The notes: a model not told the origin generated them from the letters alone. Counted from the stretch's first letter, positions 8,937 through 18,760 are shown. The stretch is 64,000 bases of DNA from PSRI01 sp041484195 (GCA_041484195.1 JBGPHC010000026.1:1-64000); one strand, 5' to 3'. Made by a program: numbers and translations.

Positions 8937-9261
8937 ATTTTCTTTTTTTTTGAATTTTGGCCAAATAGGATTCCAGGCCATCGAGTTTATTTTCCCAGGA
9001 CCTGCGGTATTGTTCTATCCATAACGAAACTTCGTTCAATCCTTCAAGTCTTGCTTCGCAGAATCGTTCCCTACCCTGCTGCTTAACAGAGATCAGTCCA
9101 CATTCGTTTAATATCTTTACATGGAGGGAAACGGCTTGCCGGCTCACCTGAAATTTTTCCGCAATTGTGTTGAGGTTAAGCGGTTGCTGGGCAACCATGC
9201 CAATTATTTGCCTTCGCGTGGGGTCTGCTATTGCCTGAAAAACATCTCTCCTGGCTTCCAT
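8917..9261 (-). CDS. ArsR family winged-helix transcriptional regulator
   Basis: Product is 114 aa from the ATG at 9261 (MEARRDVFQAIADPTRRQII), the typical ArsR start. The frame to 9300 would run over the operator. The helix-turn-helix reads LNTIAEKFQVSRQAVSLHVKILNECGL, followed by the wing VKQQGRERFCEARLEGL. I see no ELCVCDL metal-binding motif, so it belongs to the non-metal ArsR branch that is paired with SRPBCC genes. It overlaps the SRPBCC gene by 20 bp. It probably represses its own operon by binding the inverted repeat inside the promoter at 9282-9312. Confidence 0.92.
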   Translation of the reverse strand: MEARRDVFQAIADPTRRQIIGMVAQQPLNLNTIAEKFQVSRQAVSLHVKILNECGLISVKQQGRERFCEARLEGLNEVSLWIEQYRRSWENKLDGLESYLAKIQKKRKYAKRKN

Positions 9262-9281
9262 ATTATGCAAGTATTTGATTG

Positions 9282-9312
9282 CAAATATATGTGCAAGCAT
9301 TCACTTGCGCAA
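9282..9312 (-). promoter_or_regulatory. Bacteroidota-type promoter with an overlapping operator for the ArsR operon
   Basis: On the minus strand TTG (9312-9310) is followed after 20 bp by TATATTTG (9289-9282), matching the Bacteroidota -33/-7 consensus TTG and TAnnTTTG. The spacer carries a perfect inverted repeat, GCAAG-N6-CTTGC (9293-9308), the size expected for an ArsR dimer. The ATG at 9261 lies about 20 bp downstream of the -7 element. This layout suggests autorepression by blocking polymerase. Confidence 0.72.
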
Positions 9313-9853
9313 ATTTCTACAAAAAAACTTTTCAACAAAGTGGAAAATTCTATTCTAAAGATGTTTTAGATCTGGCGGCTGGAGGCATAGAGTTGACGCA
9401 AGTTCAAAGCAGGCTGAGCAGGCAGTTTAATTAGTCATTTTTGTAGCAATTGCTATGTTGGGCCCAATTCTTTCTATTTGGTTTGCAATGTCCAGCTTTT
9501 TAATCCGATTGAAGTCACAATGTCCTTCCAGATTTCAAATCCTGATAGTCCGGCTTCGACAGGAAATACATCATCGTCAACCCATTTTTGTTGTCGGAAA
9601 AGAAAAATCTTTAATTTAAGGACCAATTGATTTGGAAAGTGATTTGCCACTTTGAGCATGGTAAGCTCATGCACCTTCTTTCTTACGCTCTGGGTGAAAC
9701 TAATTGTCAAAGTAATGTTGGGATTCTTAATTTCTTTTACCGCAGCAGCTTGAATGTTGAACGTTCACCCTGCTATTGGAAATACTTTTCTTGTGCGCAG
9801 GCTTTGGTATCCAGCGCCATACCAGGGTCTTTATGTCCCAAAAAAGGACATAG
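9313..9853. other. Gene-poor region with an unidentified reading frame
   Basis: A minus-strand frame at 9474-9710 (78 codons from a TTG; the open frame extends back to about 9765) reads sensibly (FPNQLVLKLKIFLF, WVDDDVFPVEAGLSGFEIW) and may be the tail of a decayed gene. I do not recognise a family, and no ATG start or promoter is visible. The rest of the stretch shows nothing I can name. Confidence 0.35.
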
Positions 9854-10339
9854 TCAACTCTGTCGTGGAAAAGGGTTTAAGGGAGATTTGTCGCCCACGA
9901 GCCAGATATGTCCAAACGGATCAACGAACCCGCCCTGTCTATGAATTCCCCAGGGTGCTTGGTGATTCTTAATTTCGTCAAAACCGCCATTTGCTCCCGC
10001 GCGTACGGCACGTGCAATGAATATATCAGGATCGTCGCAGAATACCTCTACCCTTGCAGATGTGATACCAAGCTTTGCAGGACTCTCCCATCCATTCCCG
10101 GCTGGTTCACCCAGGAAGAAGACTGCACCAGCAATCTCCAAACCAGCTACAGACCCTAAGTTCCACAGCTCGGCAGCACCCAGAGCCTTCTTATACCAAA
10201 CAATGGCAGCAGGCGTATCGCTGACTGCTAACATAACTGATATGACTGGTTGTGAGTTTCCGGTTTCATAACTGTCCCCTTTCTTCATTTGTTCGTCTTC
10301 ATTTTCGGACGCTCTGTCTAAGCTATGTACATCACCCAT
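9854..10339 (-). CDS. VOC superfamily (glyoxalase/bleomycin-resistance-like) protein
   Basis: Product is 161 aa from the ATG at 10339; a second ATG at 10288 (MKKGDSYE) is also possible. After a charged 30-residue lead, SVMLAVSDTPAAIVWYKKALGA opens the first beta-alpha-beta unit and the closing GGFVDPFGHIWLVGDK is the classic VOC C-terminal motif, with a Gly-His pair and an acidic metal ligand region. VOC proteins include glyoxalase I, fosfomycin- and bleomycin-resistance proteins, and dioxygenases; none can be chosen from this sequence. It lies alone between two gaps of 300-500 bp. Confidence 0.85.
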   Translation of the reverse strand: MGDVHSLDRASENEDEQMKKGDSYETGNSQPVISVMLAVSDTPAAIVWYKKALGAAELWNLGSVAGLEIAGAVFFLGEPAGNGWESPAKLGITSARVEVFCDDPDIFIARAVRAGANGGFDEIKNHQAPWGIHRQGGFVDPFGHIWLVGDKSPLNPFPRQS

Positions 10340-10634
10340 AACTACTTTTTAAATGGTTGAGATAATAATTTTGCTCTATGGCTGAATTTGATTAGACCTA
10401 CTGCAAAACTTATTATGAAGTCCTTTTGCTTGTGCACAGCATCCACCACTTTGCGCAGGTGGGATATTAGCAGTCCGAAGCAAGGAGCCTTTCTAATTGC
10501 TTTTTTAAGTATAGACACAAATATTATGGTTAACGTTACGGATATTCGTCAGGCGAGGGATTTATCCTTCAGCCAAAATCATGCAATCCCAGAGTTCGCT
10601 GCAGTTGGGCTTTATTACACTATATGCATTCAGT

Positions 10635-11093
10635 CTATTTCTTCGCGTGGATCGAATTCCAATAATCAATCCAGCGATTGATTATTTCAGCCTCAGATGG
10701 ATTCAAATCGTATGCCGGTGATATGAGTTGAATAATTCGTTCGACTTTTATAAATACGATATTCTTAATAACATGTTTTGATCCCGAAACGCGATAATAA
10801 GAGACAATAGATTCGAATATTGTGCCATTTGAATGAACTTCCCCAATGCCTTTGAAGCGATAGCCTTTCCTGGTAAAAATATCGACAACGTTGATTTCAA
10901 TGGAGGGATTTTTTAAGAGGTTAGCTACGGTTCCGGGCGAATGAATGTCTGCAAAAGCTAAGTGGTAGTCATCCCAGGCAATCGTGGTTCCTTTTGGGGA
11001 AAGATTGGGGGTTCCATCAGGAGAAACAGTCGCGACAAAACCAAGTTTCACTTTGTTTACAAATTCTCTGATTTCCTGTGTTATGGGACCCAT
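10635..11093 (-). CDS. Pyridoxamine 5'-phosphate oxidase (PPOX-class) family protein
   Basis: The 152-aa product has the split-barrel flavin-binding fold: LGFVATVSPDGTPNLSPKGT at the N-terminus, then LAFADIHSPGTVANLLKNPSIEINVVD and the strand YRFKGIGEV. These are hallmarks of short PPOX-class FMN or F420-type oxidoreductases rather than true PdxH, which is about 215 aa and has PLP-specific residues missing here. It is probably a cytosolic flavin-dependent reductase of unknown substrate. The methyltransferase gene lies 445 bp upstream on the same strand, too far for a certain operon. Confidence 0.86.
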   Translation of the reverse strand: MGPITQEIREFVNKVKLGFVATVSPDGTPNLSPKGTTIAWDDYHLAFADIHSPGTVANLLKNPSIEINVVDIFTRKGYRFKGIGEVHSNGTIFESIVSYYRVSGSKHVIKNIVFIKVERIIQLISPAYDLNPSEAEIINRWIDYWNSIHAKK

Positions 11094-11538
11094 TTCAAAT
11101 TGGCTTTACCTGGCATTTTGTTAATTCTACTTTGAAAGCAATAGAAATAAAATTTTGCATTCTAACCCATTGCGCCCGATCGATTGGCTACTATTGGAGT
11201 ATCGGTACCCCCAAGCCAGCCATGCTATTCAAATGTTTTGTTTAGCCCTAAGTTAAGGAAAATGCAGGTTACCCAGTTTGCGCCCGAACAGAGGCTGAGT
11301 AAGACTTTCTATGCCTGAGCCTAACCTAATCTTCAATTGATACAATAGATTGTTGGCAGCAGTATTGCATAAAGAGGTCAGGGTGGCCAGGATTAGTATT
11401 CCTTCCTCCCGAATGAAAGAGGAATTGAGAATCTTGAGGAAAAAAGGTTTAGACTGGGATCTCCACTTACAAAAATATGATCGTCTCGTAAACCAATATT
11501 CGTGATAATATGGACAATGCCCGTATTGCAAACTGTTT
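11094..11538. other. Intergenic stretch, no convincing gene
   Basis: Minus-strand frames of 60 and 92 codons exist (11253-11531 and 11393-11575) but neither resembles a family known to me and they overlap each other. One could be a remnant. No terminator hairpin or promoter was clear. Confidence 0.4.
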
Positions 11539-12117
11539 TTATTTTTTCACAGCAACTATTATTCCTGAAGCCCAAACCTGCTTCGTTACTATCAAGTCTT
11601 TTCTGGCTTCCAGGCTTTCAATTAATTTTGCAACTTTTTCCTGGTGACCATCTGGCCAGTTAGGCTGCGGCAACATATCGTCAATAATATAGAAGCCCCC
11701 CTGGTTCAACATTAATAGCACTTCTTCTAAAAGAAGATATTTCCCGGCCCAGGTATCCGCGAAAATGTAATCGAATTTCTTATTCCCATTCTTTTCAATC
11801 CAATTTTCACCTTCAGTAAGCAATAGTGTCAATCGATTGTCAGATCCTAAATATTCTTTGGCTATTTTCAAAAACGAGGGCTCATTGTCTATTGAAACGA
11901 GTGTTGATTCACCATCCATTCCGTCAAGGATCCACGAGGTTGAAAGGCCTGTTCCGGTTCCAAGTTCCAGAAATTGGCCTGATGGTTTGGAAGCAGCCAG
12001 GGTTCTGAGCAGGGAGCAGGTCAAAGCATCGGAAGCCATTGTGAATCCTGATAATTTTGTGGCATTCAATATGCCGCTATATGCCTCGGGGGATTCCTGG
12101 TTTATTTCTTCTGTCAT
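11539..12117 (-). CDS. Class I SAM-dependent O-methyltransferase-like protein
   Basis: The 192-aa product contains the SAM-binding glycine loop FLELGTGTGLSTSW (about residues 48-61), the acidic end of strand beta-2 in STLVSIDNEPSFLKIAKEYL, and FDYIFADTWAGKY followed by GGFYIIDDMLPQPNWPDGH. This is the caffeoyl-CoA-type O-methyltransferase layout, with a DD pair that could bind a divalent metal. The acceptor is unknown. It is an orphan gene in its context, with 106 bp to the next gene upstream. Confidence 0.86.
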   Translation of the reverse strand: MTEEINQESPEAYSGILNATKLSGFTMASDALTCSLLRTLAASKPSGQFLELGTGTGLSTSWILDGMDGESTLVSIDNEPSFLKIAKEYLGSDNRLTLLLTEGENWIEKNGNKKFDYIFADTWAGKYLLLEEVLLMLNQGGFYIIDDMLPQPNWPDGHQEKVAKLIESLEARKDLIVTKQVWASGIIVAVKK

Positions 12118-12223
12118 TGGAGTGATTCATACAAAATAGTGCGAAATGGCAATTATTCCTGCTTTCGGCCTCATTGCGAAAAAAACAAATGCTGATAACT
12201 GTTATATATAGGTTCAGCTTTCG

Positions 12224-13060
12224 TCATTTTAGAAATTCCAGCAAGACTTTAATAAATTCATTTGGGTTCGTATTCATCGCAGTGTGTCCTCCCTCAATAC
12301 CTGCTATTTTTGCAAAAGGAAACTCTGCTGCTAATAGCTCATTTATTCTTCTATGAAAAGGGACTGTTTGTGTACCCGTTATGATTAATACCGGCTTTTT
12401 GAATCGATGTATTTTTTTAAAACTGATTTTATAGTTTCCCGTTACAGAAAGCCCCCTCAATCTATTTTTTTGTTCCACCCAGGTCATCCATAAAGGGTGC
12501 TGGCGAATGTCAAACATGTCACAATTCATCAGTTCACATCGGAACCGTTTTACCATATCTTCTGTTATATCAGCCTGAGGCGTAAAATCTTTCACCAGTT
12601 CCTGCATCCGTCTCATTCCTTCCGGGGATTCGTTTTTTTTCTGAGCTATTCCAAAAACAGGTGGTTCAATTAAGACCAGCGACCGAATGCGGTCAGGATA
12701 ATTTAATGCAAACCCGAGCGCTATTAATCCACCATACGAATGTCCAATAACTACAATTGGTTCATTAATATTCAGGAAATCAAGAGTGAATTTTATCGCT
12801 TCACTTTCCATACGCACCGAGTAATCCTTTGGAAGCACTAAGCCATCTGTTGCATACTGAACATTGAATTGCTGCATACGAATTACCTCATAAGAACCGG
12901 ATAATTCTTTGGAATGAACAGCAAACACAGACATATCTGCTGTGCCTCCGTTAAGCATTAGAATGGGCCTCCCTTCCCCTTCTATTAAGACTTCTTTAAT
13001 TTTTGGTTGCGCCGATACTGAAACCTGCGCAACCATCAACAGCACAAGCAAATTCTTCAT
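12224..13060 (-). CDS. Exported alpha/beta hydrolase
   Basis: Product is 278 aa from the ATG at 13060, which gives a clean signal peptide (MKNLLVLLMVAQVSVSAQ); the longer frame to 13105 does not. The alpha/beta hydrolase core has ILMLNGGTAD where the oxyanion HG motif normally sits, the nucleophile elbow GHSYGG (Ser about 123), VLIITGTQ before the acid position and EGGHTAMN with the catalytic His. The HG to NG change at the oxyanion site is unusual. The substrate is unknown. It is not closely related to the other four alpha/beta hydrolases nearby. Confidence 0.85.
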   Translation of the reverse strand: MKNLLVLLMVAQVSVSAQPKIKEVLIEGEGRPILMLNGGTADMSVFAVHSKELSGSYEVIRMQQFNVQYATDGLVLPKDYSVRMESEAIKFTLDFLNINEPIVVIGHSYGGLIALGFALNYPDRIRSLVLIEPPVFGIAQKKNESPEGMRRMQELVKDFTPQADITEDMVKRFRCELMNCDMFDIRQHPLWMTWVEQKNRLRGLSVTGNYKISFKKIHRFKKPVLIITGTQTVPFHRRINELLAAEFPFAKIAGIEGGHTAMNTNPNEFIKVLLEFLK

Positions 13061-13446
13061 GTTCCGAATTTTAAAGAAGACCATTTTGCGATATAGCGTA
13101 ACCAATTTTACATAGCTTGTCTTGAGAATCGGTGAAATCAGTTATCGCAAAAGATTCCCGGCAGGGCAACAGACAGGATTTTAGATCTAAGGCAAATGCG
13201 AAATTGAAGTGTTGGCTTCCACATATTTTAATGAGTAGCGGCACCCTCAGGCTTAAGACCGCTCTCCAGAACCCCATATATGTCAAACGAAGAAACAGGA
13301 TTTTTGCCAGCCTCAATAGTACAAATTTTTTATATTGGGCAGGCGTTCTTTTCCCCCTTTGGCAAATACTTTTCCTGGCAGCCAAGTTATCTTGAAGCAT
13401 ATTTTAATATTTGAGTCTGGTTTGAAATGATCTTAAGGAAACCTTA
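13061..13446. other. Intergenic stretch, no convincing gene
   Basis: A 109-codon minus-strand frame covers most of it (13071-13400), but its composition (many Leu, Arg and Cys without a pattern) looks like chance. Nothing else could be named. Confidence 0.4.
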
Positions 13447-14535
13447 TCAACTTATTTTCTTTTGAACTAAAAATAGCCTTTTCACCAACGCGTTAAACCT
13501 GGCAGGTTCTTCAAACAGCACGCTATGTCCTGATTTTTCAAAAAGAAAAAACTCTTTTTGAGGGGCCTCCAGGTTTTCTAAATATTGTTTCACCAATGGC
13601 CACGGAGTGTTATAATCATATAAGCCTGAAATAAAATATACTGGTATTTGTACCGAGGGCATATCTTTTCTTAAATCAAAATCATTGAAGTCCGGATCCT
13701 GAAGTATTTTTCCTGCTGTTGTGGCAGATGCCCTGCTCCAATTGATTAAATCAGCTAAACTGTATTCATCACTCATCAGCATTTGGAATATCCAGTCTGT
13801 GTAATTTGTCTTTTTATACCGTTCTCCCCCCAGTTTTAATAACCAGTTTCTTTGCTTTACAAAACCCCCGAATCCTGTTTTATACATTGACATAAACTTG
13901 CCGCTTTGTGGCACACCCATTGCAGTAAGATCTCTTAAGGCCTTTGTATTATTGGTTGCCTTCGCCATCTTTAATGTGAATTGATAAGATTGCAATTCAC
14001 CTTCATAAGCAGCTACTATTTGGCCTATGCCAATATAGGCATTGATTTTTTCAGGATAAGCCTTCACTAGGTGCATACCCAACATGCTGCCCCATGAATG
14101 ACCGATAACAAATATCTTATCTTGATGAAACCGCTCCCTCAAATAATCCATTAAAACATTTGCATCGTAAATGAGCTGTTTTACTTTAAGTGTGGAAGTA
14201 TCAATTTTTCTATTAAACGATTTGCCCGCTCCCCGTTGGTCCCAGTAAACCACTGTAAAGCTATCTTCAAGATCGTGGTTGTATTTCCTCATCAGGGCAG
14301 TTGCTGAGGCTCCCGGACCTCCATGTAGCATCAATAAAATGGGGTTTCTGGTGGTATCGGCCCCACGGATCAATACAAATTGTTTCCAGTTATTAATGGA
14401 TAAATAACGCATTTCGGCAATAGCGTGATCTGCCCTTTTGCCATTTATTGCAGTGATAGGAGCCGTGGAGGTGCATGAATCATGCATAAAAACAAGCAGC
14501 AGGAAGGCCGCTACGCCTATTAGGAATTTTTTCAT
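13447..14535 (-). CDS. Alpha/beta hydrolase, proline iminopeptidase-like, membrane-anchored
   Basis: Product is 362 aa from the ATG at 14535 (MKKFLIGVAAFLLLVFMHDSC), with a signal or lipoprotein segment ending near DSCTS. LLMLHGGPGASA is the HGGPG oxyanion motif of the proline iminopeptidase (S33) group, VVYWDQRGAGKS is the matching DQRG motif, and the nucleophile elbow is GHSWGS (about 155). The acid lies in FISGLYDYNTPW and the His in FEKSGHSVLFE. Cap-domain architecture is S33-like. It is likely periplasmic. It could be an aminopeptidase or a small-molecule esterase or epoxide hydrolase. Confidence 0.87.
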   Translation of the reverse strand: MKKFLIGVAAFLLLVFMHDSCTSTAPITAINGKRADHAIAEMRYLSINNWKQFVLIRGADTTRNPILLMLHGGPGASATALMRKYNHDLEDSFTVVYWDQRGAGKSFNRKIDTSTLKVKQLIYDANVLMDYLRERFHQDKIFVIGHSWGSMLGMHLVKAYPEKINAYIGIGQIVAAYEGELQSYQFTLKMAKATNNTKALRDLTAMGVPQSGKFMSMYKTGFGGFVKQRNWLLKLGGERYKKTNYTDWIFQMLMSDEYSLADLINWSRASATTAGKILQDPDFNDFDLRKDMPSVQIPVYFISGLYDYNTPWPLVKQYLENLEAPQKEFFLFEKSGHSVLFEEPARFNALVKRLFLVQKKIS

Positions 14536-14622
14536 GGTTTTAGGTGCAATGATAATTGTCAAAATTCCGGTAATGGTAGCAAAAGGAAGGCTGATACAAG
14601 ATTTAGTGGGAAATGCTACCTT

Positions 14623-15756
14623 TTAGTTCAATTTTAGGCCGGTAACATATTCTGAAGGTGTTTGCCCGGTCATTTTTTTAAATGCCCTGTTAAAGGATGC
14701 TTTAGAATTAAAGCCGGATTCCAGGGCAATGCCTAAAAGGCTCTTGGTATCCATTTCCCCATTAGCAATGGCATTCTTGAAAGCTTTTACTCTGTACCCA
14801 TTAATAAAATCAAAAAAATTTACCTGAAAATGCTCATTGATTACCTGCGATAAATCATTCGCAGAAAGGTTGACAGCTTTGGACAGTCGCAACAGGGTCA
14901 ATTCCGGTTCAAAGTAAGGATGTTCTTCTTCCATATGCTCTTGCAGCAAAGCAGCTAATTTCTGAACCCTCAGTTTTTCTAACCCTGATTTTTTATACTT
15001 TACAGAAGTTGTCTCCACCTTTTCTTCTTCCTTTTTTGTTTCAGACTTCATTTCTTCAGTTACAATTTGTACCGGGACGTTTTGGAAAACGGAACCCTGT
15101 CTGAAACCATAGTAGCCAATGATAATTACCAGCAGACTAACAGAGACATTAACAATCAAGTCCGCATTGTCTTTAGAAACTAATTGGCTGCTCACCTGAA
15201 CCGCTACCTGGCTGAGTAAAGCTAATATCCAAATAATAAGAAAGCCGTACAATACAAGTTGAAGCCATTGTAATTCCTTCTTATCTGTGCTTGAAAAATA
15301 ATCTTTGATCGATTTTTTATGCCAGTTTAAATGTATTATAGTGATGCTTGTGTAAACAATGATGGAAATCAATTTGGCTACCATCAGAATATTTCTCTCT
15401 GTTTCTGTAAATGGAGCCAATTTTTGTCGGACAAAAGCCGGTAGAATTATCACCAGGTTAATTACAAAAGGGATTAGGTGCAAGAGGTCCTTAACTTTAA
15501 AATGGAATATTTTTGAAGAAAGTGAGCGAAAGTAAAACCATATTACAGGCCCATGAAGAAAAACAACAGCCCCGCTTAATTCAATAAAAAAATAGAACCC
15601 GGATGCAGGTTGTAAGTTAAAACCCTGGGTATTTATTAGGATAAGGGATAGCCAAAGAATCAAAATCTTATCGTGAGCCCGCTTATTTTTCTTTCCAAGA
15701 ATTACCAGCAAAATAAATAAAACTAATATTTCACTGGCTAAATAAAGTAATTGCAT
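14623..15756 (-). CDS. Membrane-bound AraC-family transcriptional regulator
   Basis: The 377-aa product has about seven hydrophobic segments in residues 1-220 and an AraC-type DNA-binding domain at 270-375 (LTLLRLSKAVNLSANDLSQ, then LLGIALESGFNSKASFNRAF and MTGQTPSEY). A charged linker rich in Glu and Lys (about 235-262) joins them. This 7TM-AraC arrangement is common in Bacteroidota and suggests membrane sensing. It starts 145 bp before the SRPBCC gene and ends 87 bp before the S33-like hydrolase, all on one strand, so that hydrolase is a plausible target. The ligand is unknown. Confidence 0.9.
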   Translation of the reverse strand: MQLLYLASEILVLFILLVILGKKNKRAHDKILILWLSLILINTQGFNLQPASGFYFFIELSGAVVFLHGPVIWFYFRSLSSKIFHFKVKDLLHLIPFVINLVIILPAFVRQKLAPFTETERNILMVAKLISIIVYTSITIIHLNWHKKSIKDYFSSTDKKELQWLQLVLYGFLIIWILALLSQVAVQVSSQLVSKDNADLIVNVSVSLLVIIIGYYGFRQGSVFQNVPVQIVTEEMKSETKKEEEKVETTSVKYKKSGLEKLRVQKLAALLQEHMEEEHPYFEPELTLLRLSKAVNLSANDLSQVINEHFQVNFFDFINGYRVKAFKNAIANGEMDTKSLLGIALESGFNSKASFNRAFKKMTGQTPSEYVTGLKLN

Positions 15757-15901
15757 ATTTATGTTATTCGAATTGCTGCGCTACATTCCATCAGATCAAG
15801 ACCAGCTTTGCTGCGTCGGTACGCCGATGAAGACATATTCCTTCAGCCGCTATTCAGCAAAGCACTTGCCGGGTGCAGGCAATTTTCACTGTTGAATAAT
15901 A

Positions 15902-16327
15902 TTATTGCTTTCCAACTAAGCCTTCCAATGTTTCTAAGGCCATTTCATTAGCTTGTCTGTTATCGTCACGCTCCTGAGAATTTTCAAAATTCTCCTGCCG
16001 AAATATTAATTCTGTTCCATTTGTTGTTTTTTTGAACAAAAGAGTCACCCAAGTTGCTTTTGACGGAAATCTGTCAAAGTGAACGATCCAGCTTAATTTT
16101 TCATTTGGAACTACTTCTTTGTAAATAATAGCAAAATCCCAATTTTCGTTGGCAAATGCCAGCTTCGCCCGAGCCTGCCCATTTGGTCTGGCGTCAATTG
16201 TAATACTTGTAACTCCCCAAATTTTCTTAAGTATTGGTTCACTAATGAAGGCATTAAAAAGTTCTTCCTTTGTCGCTAAAAAAACTTTAGATATCTCATA
16301 AGCAATGTCTTTGTGGAGCGTGTTCAT
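15902..16327 (-). CDS. SRPBCC (AHSA1-like) domain protein
   Basis: The 141-aa product reads EISKVFLATKEELFNAFISEPILKKIWG at the N-terminus, the START-like opening of AHSA1-type proteins. WDFAIIYKEVVPNEKLSWIVHF and TELIFRQENF follow, and a C-terminal helix ends LETLEGLVGK. It is a second, diverged member of the family seen at 8472-8936 but has no ArsR partner. It probably binds a hydrophobic ligand; no partner is visible. Confidence 0.85.
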   Translation of the reverse strand: MNTLHKDIAYEISKVFLATKEELFNAFISEPILKKIWGVTSITIDARPNGQARAKLAFANENWDFAIIYKEVVPNEKLSWIVHFDRFPSKATWVTLLFKKTTNGTELIFRQENFENSQERDDNRQANEMALETLEGLVGKQ

Positions 16328-16438
16328 GATTATATTACATTTTGAAACTTGAGATTCATACTTTGCTTGTGCTCAACCGTCACGGCCTGATACACTAGAC
16401 TGCCTTAGGTTCCTATTTTTTAAGATTTTGCTATTACG

Positions 16439-16861
16439 CTATTTTGTTATCTCTTTCTTGAATACTGAAAGAAAAAGCGAAGGCTTACCTTTAGTCTCAA
16501 ATGTTTCCGGATAACCATTGCCCAACAAATTGTAGCAAATAGTCAACTCCTCATTTTCATACTTATAAATTGCAGTAAAATGTTTCCCTGCATTTACGCC
16601 TTCTCTGCCGTAAATGTCCATTTTATCCCCTGTATACTTTACAACGCCTTTGTCTATACTTTCGGCAATAAATGTATAAGTGCTGTCTCCAATGATGAGC
16701 TTTTGCTTTTCAAAAGCCGGCTTTGGCAGTATCGTCCCGCCTATTTCCTGTTTAATTGGCAACCATGTGCCGATTAATTTGCCCGATTTCATTGTAGCAT
16801 TTTTTGTGCCGGCACAACTAAGGCCGAGGACTAGCAGGGAAATGAATATTATCGATCGCAT
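16439..16861 (-). CDS. Lipoprotein with TIGR03067-like / lipocalin-like domain
   Basis: The 140-aa product has a lipoprotein signal with lipobox GLSC (Cys about 16). The mature part follows the TIGR03067 pattern: LIGTWLPIKQEIGG, a strand with DSTYTFIAE, then KHFTAIYKYENEELTICYNL and a closing SLFLSVFKKE. Such proteins are small beta-barrels of unknown role. The gene ends about 110 bp before the start of the SRPBCC gene on the same strand. Confidence 0.72.
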   Translation of the reverse strand: MRSIIFISLLVLGLSCAGTKNATMKSGKLIGTWLPIKQEIGGTILPKPAFEKQKLIIGDSTYTFIAESIDKGVVKYTGDKMDIYGREGVNAGKHFTAIYKYENEELTICYNLLGNGYPETFETKGKPSLFLSVFKKEITK

Positions 16862-16947
16862 ATGTTTCTATTTTTAAAGAGTATGATAGAAAGTTATGAT
16901 GCACCAATTAGGCAAAATTGTAAAAAAGGAATGACTAACCTATATTT

Positions 16948-18760
16948 TTACTTGTTCCATTGCATCGGGGTTCATGCCAGGGTGCCTTCTTCATGCTGAC
17001 TGTCTGTTAGCATGCGTACATCTGACCCATCAGCTCTCATGACATAGATATCTCCTTAAGGCTGTGGATTAGCAGGGTGAAGGACAGCTTCATCCTTAAA
17101 ACCCCCCACGGGCACTACTGAATGCTATCCATTTGCCATCCGGCGACCAGATAGAGTGAGCTTCATTGCCAGGAATATCCGACAGCCGGTTTAAACCGCT
17201 AGCATCCTGTTTGATGGTATGAATATCATAATATCCATCCCTATTACTCGTAAAAGCAATCAGGCCTTTTGGTGACCAACCAGGAAAATTTTCATGACTG
17301 TTACTGGTTAATATTTTCTTTTCTCCTGTTCCAATATCCACGATTGAGAGTCCTTCTGCCTTTCCCTCTTATGAGTGGTAAACGATCTTCTTTCCATCGG
17401 GAGACCAGGATAGAAAACCAAAGTTTCCGGTTCCATCTGTCAGTATTTTCAAGCCACTCCCATCACTATTGATAATGGCGATATCTCCTATTGCCGGGCC
17501 CTGAATGCTTTGAAAAAAACGTCCTATGCCGAAAGGTATTCTATCTCCATTAGGTGAGAAAACAGGAGCTAATGAACTTTTAATTGAATCCCCAAACAAT
17601 ATAGATTTATTGGAACCATCAGCATTCATAACCAATATGCTATTGTGATGAATGCCGGCTATCTGGTCATTACAAATAAGTTTTTTTCCAGAAGGAGCAA
17701 TTGATGGGAATATTCCGGTACGAAAAAGTTGAGAATGTGGATCGAGGCTATATTCCTTTTGAAGGGGGGGCCAGTTATTCTCAATATCGCGGCGGAAAAC
17801 CATGTAGTTGCCGTTAACCGACCAGGAGGGACTTTCAAATTCTCCCTGCTGCCCCTTTTTACCATTGATGAACTCGATGCCGCCATTTTTTCCACGGCTG
17901 ATATATGCAATGGTTCCGTCACTAAGCCACCATGGCGAAACTTTCTCACTGGAATCAGCGGCTATTATTCTTTTTGTTGTATCTGAAAGATTGATAACCG
18001 ATACCTGTGTGGTAGAAATTTTTCTTCTAACCCTGGTAATATTTGTAACGGCATCTATGTCAGCCTCATAAAATAACAATTGCTTTCCATCTGCCGACCA
18101 GTTGGGACTTCCTGCAAAAATCTGCATATTTGTTAGCTTCATCAATTCTGTCCCATCAATTCTCACCTTAAATATTTCGGTAGAATGGACCGTAACAAAT
18201 GTAAATTTTGGCTTTTTGGAATCCCGATCAGAAGAAAAAGCAATCCACTTCCCATCAGGAGACCAACAGGGACGAAAATCGCCTGCAGGATGATTGATAA
18301 TATTTTTCGATTTTTTACTAGCTATGTCGAGGATATAAATTTCTGTCTGCCCGTTTCTGCTGGAAACAAAGGCAAGCGATTTGCTGTCTGGTGAAAGAGC
18401 TGCCTGATCATCAAAAAAAGGGCTATTGGTCAGCTGTTCTAAACCAGAACCGTCAGGGTGTACCCGGTAAATATCCGCTGACCCATTTCGTTCCGAAGTG
18501 AATACAACCCAATTCCCATCCTGAGAGAAAGAGGCATTATAATCAAGAGCAGGATTAGTAAGCAATGGATGGGCTTGGCTTCTATCGGCTTTGCCAATAA
18601 AAATATCAGTATTTACAGGACCAAAATTGGCGAATGCTAATTGGAATCTGAGCCCATCAATTGAGTTATTGTTATTGCCTTTATTATAAGTGATAAAACC
18701 GAGAATAGTCAGTAATGAAAACAAAAATCCAACCCTTGCAAAGAATGAATACCTGGTCAT
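16948..18760 (-). pseudogene. TolB-like beta-propeller protein, 3' end decayed
   Basis: From the ATG at 18760 (MTRYSFFARVGFLFSLL, a signal or anchor), 463 codons encode repeated TolB/PD40 blades: WVVFTSERNGSADIY, SLAFVSSRNGQTEIY, WIAFSSDRDSKKPKF and later SWSPDGKK. A TAA at 17369-17371 interrupts the frame, which continues in phase as further blades (WSPKGLIAFTSNRDGYYDI, WIAFSSARGG). A frameshift at the G run near 17102 leads into DEAVLHPANPQP, then a TAA (17056-17058), GDIYVMRADGSDVRML, and a TGA (16972-16974) just before TPMQWNK and the final TAA at 16948. Three stops and one shift lie in the last 420 bp. The 463-aa remainder could still be made, but the propeller would be incomplete. Confidence 0.8.

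Noticed and set aside
13071..13400. 109-codon minus-strand gene upstream of the alpha/beta hydrolase
   Set aside because: Amino-acid composition looks random and it overlaps the start of the real gene.
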